NCBI GenBank assembly: GCA_035461385.1
Contig: DATHVI010000097.1
Location: forward strand, 1-18,943
Direction of reading: 5' to 3'
Origin: DATHVI01 sp035461385
Lineage (GTDB): Bacteria > Actinomycetota > Thermoleophilia > Solirubrobacterales > 70-9
DNA: 18,943 bases
The notes below the pieces were generated by a model, which was given only the letters and a program-made list of their open reading frames with translations, did not search any database and had not been told where the DNA came from. The position numbers were made by a program, and so were the translations under genes. Positions 14,191 through 18,943 of this stretch are shown here, in pieces (position 1 is the stretch's first letter; each line of letters starts with the position of its first letter).

Positions 14191-14871
14191 GCGACGTATC
14201 GTGCCAGCCGCGCACGGGAGGCTTACGGGGGAATCAACTGGGGGGCCGGATTCTTCGGCTGGCTGGTCGCAGTCGCGGTCAGCGCCCTGCTCACCGCGCT
14301 GCTCGCCGCCGCCGGAGCGGTGATCGCGCTCGGTGAGGTCGACGTCGACGTCGAGGGACTCGAGACCGACGAGCTCGGGATCGGCGGCGCGATCGGACTG
14401 GTCGTGACCGCGCTGATCTCCTACTTCACCGGCGGCTACGTCGCCGGGCGGATGTCGCGCTTCGACGGCGCCCGCCAGGGCTTCGCCGTCTGGCTGTGGG
14501 CGATCATCGTCGCGATCGTGCTCGCGATCCTCGGCTGGCTCGCAGACCAGGAGTGGAACGTCCTCGCCGAGCTCGACCTGCCGCGGATCCCGGCCGACGA
14601 GACCGTGACCGGGCTCGGGGTCGCGACCCTGATCGTGATCTTCCTCGGAACCCTGCTCGCGGCGATCGGGGGAGGGATCGTCGGCGTCCGCTACCACTCC
14701 AAGGTCACTGACGCGGCGCTCACGGGTGCGCCGCCGGCGCGCGACGGGGAGGCCGCGCGCCGTGATCACGAGGCCGCAGCGCGAGAGGACCGCGTCCGCG
14801 ACGAGGACAGGCCCCCGGCGGATCGAAGTGCCGAGGAGGAGGGCCGGCGACCGCCGCCGCCGCGCGAATGA
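14188..14871 (+). CDS. Actinobacterial four-helix membrane protein, function unknown
   Basis: A 227-residue protein with four predicted helices: 16-46 region (INWGAGFFGWLVAVAVSAL), about 65-85 (GGAIGLVVTALISYFTGGYVAG across helix and turn), about 101-118 (FAVWLWAIIVAIVLAIL) and about 145-168. The phrases YGGINWGAGFFGW and GGYVAGRMSRFDGARQG recur in uncharacterised actinobacterial membrane proteins. The last ~45 residues are a charged, Pro-ending cytoplasmic tail (RRDHEAAAREDRVRDEDRP...). It follows the nuclease by 75 bases on the same strand and has its own strong ribosome site. No function can be assigned. Confidence 0.78.
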   Translation: MATYRASRAREAYGGINWGAGFFGWLVAVAVSALLTALLAAAGAVIALGEVDVDVEGLETDELGIGGAIGLVVTALISYFTGGYVAGRMSRFDGARQGFAVWLWAIIVAIVLAILGWLADQEWNVLAELDLPRIPADETVTGLGVATLIVIFLGTLLAAIGGGIVGVRYHSKVTDAALTGAPPARDGEAARRDHEAAAREDRVRDEDRPPADRSAEEEGRRPPPPRE

Positions 14872-14893
14872 GACCTGAAGCCGGGCAGGCGCG

Positions 14894-15139
14894 CTAGCCC
14901 ATCAGCCAGGCGAGAGTCTCGAACATCACCACGGTGACGACGACCACCGTGGCGCTGAGCGAGGCGAGCAGGACGCCGAAGCTGATCTTCCCGCGCTGCT
15001 CGGTCCGCTGGATGCGCCGGGCTCTCGACCGGGCGACCGCCCGCTGGCGAAGCTGCTCGCGGCGGCGTCGATCCTGCGCCATCTCTTGCTCGAGGGCGAC
15101 CTCGAACTCGGACAGCGTCTGGGTCATGCGCATGGTCAT
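14894..15139 (-). CDS. Small tail-anchored membrane protein, unknown
   Basis: An 81-residue protein. Residues 9-50 are highly charged and probably helical (EVALEQEMAQDRRRREQLRQ), followed by one membrane helix at the C terminus (about 53-79, FGVLLASLSATVVVVTVVM). This order suggests a tail-anchored protein with its basic domain in the cytoplasm. Three ATG codons (15139, 15133, 15127) are in frame; 15139 is listed since an AGAGGG lies about 12 bases upstream, but a later ATG is possible. Its TAG stop lies inside a GGGCTAGCG motif copy. The upstream promoter is shared with no other gene; csrA lies 119 bases upstream on the same strand. Confidence 0.65.
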   Translation of the reverse strand: MTMRMTQTLSEFEVALEQEMAQDRRRREQLRQRAVARSRARRIQRTEQRGKISFGVLLASLSATVVVVTVVMFETLAWLMG

Positions 15140-15233
15140 CTCGGGCTGATCCCTCTGTCTCCTGGACCCCGGTCGGGGTTTCGCCCGGAGTGTCCGTCCC
15201 GGGCGGCGTCAGACTAGCAGCAGCGGTCTCTGA

Positions 15234-15264
15234 TTGCTAATCGACAGCTTACTAAATGCTAATC
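15234..15264 (-). promoter_or_regulatory. Candidate promoter/operator upstream of the small membrane protein
   Basis: In an unusually AT-rich stretch, TTAGCA and TAGCAA (read on the - strand) are 17 bases apart, a fair -35/-10 pair. The same bases form two copies of TGCTAATC (15235-15242 and 15257-15264, + strand), 22 bp or about two helical turns apart, which would suit a dimeric regulator. In the leader below, ACCCC-GGTC-GGGGT and a GCCCGG/CCGGGC inverted repeat (around 15165-15202) can fold into hairpins. Confidence 0.45.
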
Positions 15265-15495
15265 CTCATTAGGGAACCCGTCGAGCGCCCCCCGCACGGC
15301 GTTCGGGCTTGAGCCGTCACGGCGACCAAGCTCCTCGCCCTTGATCGAGAGGTAGACCTCCTTGCGGAACACCGGCACCTCGCGCGGCGCGGTGATCCCG
15401 AGGCGGATCTTGTCCCTCGACACGGCGAGGACGGAGACCTCGATGTCGTCTCCGATCATGATGCTCTGATTCGTCTTGCGGGTCAGAACCAGCAT
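15259..15495 (-). CDS. csrA: Carbon storage regulator CsrA (RNA-binding translational regulator)
   Basis: A 78-residue protein with the CsrA signature: MLVLTRKTNQSIMIGDDIEVSV at the start (given here in parts: MLVLTRK, SIMIGDDIEV), then VSRDKIRLGITAPREVPVFRKEVY. L4/R6 and the VPVFRKEVY strand (R44 position) that contact GGA motifs in target mRNAs are kept. The tail (RRDGSSPNAVRGALDGFPNED) is longer than in the 61-residue enterobacterial protein. The ribosome site GGAGG ends 4 bases before ATG at 15495, which rules out the upstream in-frame start at 15525. CsrA usually sits with flagellar genes and fliW; neither is here. It is divergent from the HTH/RG protein. Confidence 0.9.
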   Translation of the reverse strand: MLVLTRKTNQSIMIGDDIEVSVLAVSRDKIRLGITAPREVPVFRKEVYLSIKGEELGRRDGSSPNAVRGALDGFPNED

Positions 15496-15661
15496 CTCGC
15501 CTCCATTCGAGCGCGGCGTTGACACCCCCTAATACGACGAGCGATTCAGGGTAGCTCCTGACGGCGCTCGGTGCCACCCACAACCCGCGGCCGTCTCGCG
15601 CCGTCGACTCCAGCGGCACTTGCGACCACGTGTACTAGTATCGCCCGCCCGGAGACGCACG
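15496..15661. promoter_or_regulatory. Divergent promoter region, csrA and HTH/RG-rich protein
   Basis: TAGTAT at 15636-15641 is a good -10 element for the + strand gene, whose ribosome site GGAGA is at 15651-15655; no convincing -35 is seen. A CACGTG palindrome lies just upstream (15627-15632). For csrA, CGTATTAGG around 15528-15538 is a possible -10. The region is otherwise GC-rich without strong structure. Confidence 0.4.
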
Positions 15662-16192
15662 ATGGCCAAGTCCCTCCGCCCCCAGCTCAACCAGATCCGC
15701 GCCTGGGTCCGCCAGGGGCGAACCGACGCCTGGATCGCCCACCAGCTCGAGGTCTCGACCTCGGAGCTGCGCGAGTTCCGCCGCCGCCACCGGCTGAGCG
15801 CCGAGGACGAGGGCGACGTCGAGGCCGACCTCCGCGACGAGATCGAAGCCGAGATCGCCGCCGCCGCCGAGGAGGAGGAAGAAGAGGAGGAGGAGGCCGA
15901 GGCGCCCGAGGACGAGGGCGAGGAAGAGGCCGAGGGCGAAGCGCGTGCCGACGAGGACGGCGAGGAGCCGAAGGGCCGCCGGCGCGGCCGCCGGCGCGCC
16001 CGCGGCCGCGGCCGCAGGCGCGCCGGGACCGCGCTCGAGGCGACCTTCGACCACGGCGAGGACGAGGGCTACGGTCTCTGGCTCGACCCGGCGGTCGCCG
16101 ACGACGCGGTCTACTCCGAGCACTGGGCGGGCCACCGCAAGATCGAGGTCACGATCGAGCCCGACCGGATCGTGATCAAGCGGTCGGAGTAG
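15662..16192 (+). CDS. HTH protein with acidic and Arg/Gly-rich low-complexity centre, unknown
   Basis: A 176-residue protein in four parts. Residues 5-45 (PQLNQIRAWVRQGRTDAWIA, then HQLEVSTSELREFRRRHRL) form a helix-turn-helix of the kind used to choose DNA sites. Residues 48-102 are almost all Asp/Glu/Ala, including nine consecutive Glu (70-78). Residues 104-120 are basic (GRRRGRRRARGRGRRR), like an AT-hook or RNA-binding RG tract. Residues 124-176 form a small folded domain (GYGLWLDPAV, HWAGHRKIEVTIEPDRIVI). ATG at 15662 has GGAGA 6 bases upstream; an earlier in-frame ATG at 15620 lies before the promoter. A nucleoid- or RNA-associated regulator is plausible; the family was not recognised. 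Confidence 0.72.
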   Translation: MAKSLRPQLNQIRAWVRQGRTDAWIAHQLEVSTSELREFRRRHRLSAEDEGDVEADLRDEIEAEIAAAAEEEEEEEEEAEAPEDEGEEEAEGEARADEDGEEPKGRRRGRRRARGRGRRRAGTALEATFDHGEDEGYGLWLDPAVADDAVYSEHWAGHRKIEVTIEPDRIVIKRSE

Positions 16193-16222
16193 CGGCCGGA
16201 CGCCCGAAGAGCCCGGCGCGGG

Positions 16223-18247
16223 CTAGCGCTTCGACCCCGCGCGCCGCCGCCGACGCCTCCTCCCGCGCTGGCTCGTCGACTCGCTCGCCTTGACCCCGGC
16301 CCAGGCGTCGTCGGGAACCTCGCGGAGGTGGGCGACGAGGTCCTCGAGCGCGCGCAGGTCGCCCGACTCGGCACCGGCGGCGATCAGACCCCGCATCGTC
16401 GCGTTGCGCACAGCGGTCGGGGCGTCGGCGAAGAGGAAGCTGGCGACGGTGGCTTCGTGGTCGCCCGGCTTTGCGACCTGCATCCCGCCGCGCCGGCCGG
16501 CACGGCGGAGGATGGCGACCAGCCGGACCGCCGCCTCGGTATCGGCGTTCGGCCCGGAGAGCCGGTCGGGCGGGATCCGCTCGGTGACCGCGGCGCGAAG
16601 CTCGACCCGCTCGTCCGGATCGAGCGCGCGGATCCCCCGCCGGGGGTTGAACCGGTCCGCCCGGCCCCCGACCACCGACCGCGCCATGTGCGCGAGCGCC
16701 GGCCAGTGGTTGGCGGGGATCACGCGGAGGATCAGCAGAGCCGCGACGTAGGCGATCAGGAAACCCGCCGCAAGCGCCGCCTCGGCGCCGACCGGCAGCT
16801 CGGGCACGAGCTGGAAGCCGAGGCCGAGAACCACAGCGACGACGAGCGCAGTTGCGACCTCCCGGTACGGGAACTCGACCCGGCGATCGCTGCGCTGGCA
16901 GCGGGCGAAGAACCAGATCGCGGGGCCGACGAGCGCCGCGATCATGGCCGTCGGCGCCGCGTAGATCCCGATCACCGGGGCGAGCAGGATCGTGCCGACG
17001 ATGAACCCGACCGCCGCCCCGACGGCGGTGAGGATGAAGACGAGCTTCGTCTTCCCCGGCCACGACGTCTGCTGGTTCACCGTCCGCAGCAGCGGCGGGG
17101 CGACCATCGCCGCCGCGGCGAGCGGGACGAGCGGCGCCGCGTCGGCGAACTCGGGCGGCGCGACGTCGACGAGCAGGCGCCCGGCGAGGACCATGATCAG
17201 CACCGCGGTGATGCAGAGCAACATGAAGTAGCCGAGGATCTGGCCGCGCTGCACCGCCTTGCCGTACTGCTCCTCGACCGCCTTGAAGATCGCCGCCTTT
17301 CGCAACGGGCGCAGGGCCATCCGGAACCCAGCCGGCAGGAACGCGCCGACGAAACCGAGTCGCGAGACGAGCATGTAGATGCCGAGGTCGGCGTCGGTCA
17401 CGAACCGCGAGAGGACGAAGATGTCGGAGTTCTGGATCACCCAGAACGAGGTCAGGATCGGCCCGCGCGGCCCCCCGCGGGCGATGATCCGGAGCGTCTC
17501 ACGCGGGTCGAAGGCGAGCTCGAGGCTGCCGTAGAGGAGGAAGCTCGCGAGCAGGCACGAGACCAGGGTGCCGAGCGCGGCGCCGGCGATCGCGTCCTCG
17601 AGCCCGCCGCCCCCGGCGAGCATCGCCGTCACCCCGGTGAGGGCGAAGACGGGACGCAGCCCCTCGGCGATCGCGTACGCGCCGGGACGCCGCTCGAACC
17701 AGAGCACGATCGTCGCCACCCGCATGAACCCGCTGCCGGCGCCGAGCACCGCCGCCCAGGCGACCGCGTCGGCAAGCCCGGTGTCGGCGAAGAGGATCTC
17801 CGCGATCGGCTCGCGCAGCAGCGCGACCGCGCCGCCGACGGCGACCGCGAACAGGACCGTCCAGATCAGCCCGACGCCGAGGCTGCGCTCGGGCGAGATC
17901 GACGTGTCCTCGTCCTCCTCGTCGTCCTCGTCGTCGCCCTCGTCGTCGGAGGCGCCGAAGGTGCGCCGCAGCACGCCGGGCTTGGTCCCGATCACGATCA
18001 GCTGGCTGGTGAAGGCGGCGAGGAAGAACAGCAGGCTGTAGCGGCCGAGCTCGCCGGCGCCGAGGAAGTGCCCGATCACGAACAGCGTCGCAAGCTGGAA
18101 GACGGCCGCGGTCCCGACCGTGATCCCCTGGACGCCCGAGTAACGGAGCAGGCGGACCCCGAGCACGGCCCCGGTCCCCCCCGGATGGCCCGGCCCGCGG
18201 TCGCCGTTTGCGGCGCCCCCCCGGCCGCCGCCGTCGCGCCGGCTCAC
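16223..18247 (-). CDS. Polysaccharide flippase (Wzx/MVF superfamily) with acidic loop and long cytoplasmic tail
   Basis: A 674-residue membrane protein with about 12-14 helices, beginning RYSGVQGITVGTAAVFQLA (36-54), as in O-antigen/teichoic acid flippases, which move lipid-linked oligosaccharides across the membrane. Family-like features include FWVIQNSDIFVLSRFV and LGIYMLVSRLGFVGAFLPAG. Two additions are odd: an almost purely acidic loop (about 101-114, DDEGDDEDDEEDED) between early helices, and a ~160-residue tail (512-674) that is helical and ends in an RGRRRRRRR run. Start GTG at 18247 overlaps the sulfotransferase stop as GTGA, so translation is coupled; GTG at 18166 is an alternative. 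It probably exports a sulfated glycan. Confidence 0.83.
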   Translation of the reverse strand: MSRRDGGGRGGAANGDRGPGHPGGTGAVLGVRLLRYSGVQGITVGTAAVFQLATLFVIGHFLGAGELGRYSLLFFLAAFTSQLIVIGTKPGVLRRTFGASDDEGDDEDDEEDEDTSISPERSLGVGLIWTVLFAVAVGGAVALLREPIAEILFADTGLADAVAWAAVLGAGSGFMRVATIVLWFERRPGAYAIAEGLRPVFALTGVTAMLAGGGGLEDAIAGAALGTLVSCLLASFLLYGSLELAFDPRETLRIIARGGPRGPILTSFWVIQNSDIFVLSRFVTDADLGIYMLVSRLGFVGAFLPAGFRMALRPLRKAAIFKAVEEQYGKAVQRGQILGYFMLLCITAVLIMVLAGRLLVDVAPPEFADAAPLVPLAAAAMVAPPLLRTVNQQTSWPGKTKLVFILTAVGAAVGFIVGTILLAPVIGIYAAPTAMIAALVGPAIWFFARCQRSDRRVEFPYREVATALVVAVVLGLGFQLVPELPVGAEAALAAGFLIAYVAALLILRVIPANHWPALAHMARSVVGGRADRFNPRRGIRALDPDERVELRAAVTERIPPDRLSGPNADTEAAVRLVAILRRAGRRGGMQVAKPGDHEATVASFLFADAPTAVRNATMRGLIAAGAESGDLRALEDLVAHLREVPDDAWAGVKASESTSQRGRRRRRRRAGSKR

Positions 18248-18943
18248 CGTTCCCAGATCGACCAGCGCTCGAAGCCGCGACCGGTCAGCTCGCGCAGCCG
18301 CTCGGCGTCCTCGCGCAGCTTCGCTAGCACCTCGCCGGAGAGCGCCTCGCGCACGTCCGGGGTCTCGATCCGGCGCCCGAGCGGCCACCGCTCCGATGCC
18401 AGCGCCCAGGCCTCGTCGGGCAGCACGCGACGGCGGGAGCGCGCGCGTCGCTCGCCGAGGCGCCTGCCGAGCGGCGTCGCCCGCGCCTTGCGGCCGGTCC
18501 TGTGCTGCTCACGGCGGAAGTCGGGGTGGACGAACCCGGAGTCGACGCCCGCGAACTCGAACACCGTCCGCAGGGTCTCGACCCGGCGGTGGCGGAGGTC
18601 GTCCTGCTCGAGGATCAGGATCCGCTCGAGCGGGTAGCGGCGCAGGAAGCGCCGCAGCTGCATGTGGTAGCGGCTGCGGGAGACGTAGTTGCGGCGGTAG
18701 GCGAGCGACATCTCGCCGAGGTGCTGGTCGACGCGACCGTTGGCGTAGTTGTGAACCCAGTGGGCGCCGATCCGCTCGAGCGGGTCGCGGACGAGGTAGA
18801 TCAGCTTCGCGTCGGGGACGACCGAGTGCATCCGCTTCGGGACGCCGCGGAAGAGCGGATAGGCGGTGTAGTTGGGCGACGACTCGCCCCGGATCGTCGC
18901 CTCGGGATCGAACTGCGCCCGGTACCACTCGACGCCGCGCCGC
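18244..18943 (-). CDS. Sulfotransferase family protein, 5' end outside window
   Basis: The frame is open to the window edge, giving 232 residues that lack the N terminus. The segment FDPEATIRGESSPNYTAYP followed by DAKLIYLVRDPLERIGAHW is the conserved core of PAPS-dependent sulfotransferases, in which the Arg of the RDP motif and nearby residues hold the 3'-phosphate of PAPS. The N-terminal 5'-phosphosulfate loop must lie beyond 18943. It would transfer sulfate from PAPS to a carbohydrate or other hydroxyl acceptor. Its stop overlaps the flippase GTG, supporting a role in a sulfated surface glycan. The ATG at 18831 is internal, not the start. Confidence 0.82.
   Translation of the reverse strand, partial: RRGVEWYRAQFDPEATIRGESSPNYTAYPLFRGVPKRMHSVVPDAKLIYLVRDPLERIGAHWVHNYANGRVDQHLGEMSLAYRRNYVSRSRYHMQLRRFLRRYPLERILILEQDDLRHRRVETLRTVFEFAGVDSGFVHPDFRREQHRTGRKARATPLGRRLGERRARSRRRVLPDEAWALASERWPLGRRIETPDVREALSGEVLAKLREDAERLRELTGRGFERWSIWER

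Noticed and set aside
15519..15524. Perfect TTGACA -35 box on the + strand
   Set aside because: No -10 element lies 16-18 bases downstream, and it lies just upstream of csrA on the opposite strand.
15531..15545. TAATACGAC, matching the first nine bases of a T7-type phage promoter
   Set aside because: The rest of the T7 promoter is absent and no phage genes are nearby; a nine-base match is not enough.
16328..18637. 769-residue + strand frame opposite the flippase
   Set aside because: Charge-rich antisense shadow of a high-GC membrane protein gene; no domain recognisable.

Overview
The window is about 70% GC and gene-dense, with ATG/GTG starts and strong GC bias at third codon positions. The family mix suggests a deep-branching actinobacterium. 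It holds a NarL-type two-component pair, an R2lox-like ferritin-fold oxidase, a DhnA-type class I aldolase, a YbdK-type carboxylate-amine ligase, a DHA2 drug exporter, CsrA, and glycan flippase/sulfotransferase genes. CsrA is rare in actinobacteria but occurs in motile early branches, so Thermoleophilia/Solirubrobacterales is my best guess. That placement is inference: no rRNA or tRNA is present to confirm it.

Layout. (1) 1-588: 3' end of a + strand gene encoding an acidic, then proline-rich tail. It meets a - strand response regulator/histidine kinase pair (1962 to 585) stop-to-stop in a shared CTAG. (2) 1963-2357: a 395-bp gene-free region with a large imperfect palindrome just before the response regulator. 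(3) 2358-5583: an R2lox-like oxidase and its upstream MarR regulator (- strand), divergent from a 14-TM MFS exporter (+ strand). The exporter ends in a strong hairpin that overlaps the stop codon of a surviving TetR C-terminal fragment. (4) 5679-11156: a long - strand run. In transcription order it is a zinc-ribbon/rhomboid-like membrane protein, a SAM O-methyltransferase, a GNAT acetyltransferase, an FAD-linked oxidase, a persulfide-dioxygenase-like metallo-beta-lactamase protein and a DMT permease. Several junctions overlap or nearly touch, so it is probably one transcriptional unit. (5) 11204-13341: a divergent pair, the YbdK-type ligase (-) and the class I fructose-bisphosphate aldolase (+). 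(6) 13342-14893: a region with several short perfect hairpins, then a staphylococcal-nuclease-like exported nuclease and a 4-TM membrane protein. (7) 14894-16192: a tail-anchored small protein and csrA on the - strand, divergent from an HTH/acidic/RG-rich/C-domain protein. (8) 16223-18943: a sulfotransferase (5' end outside the window) translationally coupled to a polysaccharide flippase with a long cytoplasmic tail.

How they may work together. MarR probably controls both the exporter and the downstream oxidase. The methyltransferase-to-DMT run looks like small-molecule modification, oxidation and export, but its substrate cannot be read from sequence. The sulfotransferase/flippase pair points to a sulfated surface glycan. 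I found no CRISPR array, no insertion sequence, no phage genes and no obvious defence system. The most unusual items are a motif (GGGCTAGCG) present five times between 13.3 and 16.3 kb, the hairpin cluster before the nuclease, an orphan csrA, a rhomboid-like protein that has lost its catalytic residues, and a possible CTG-initiated oxidase.
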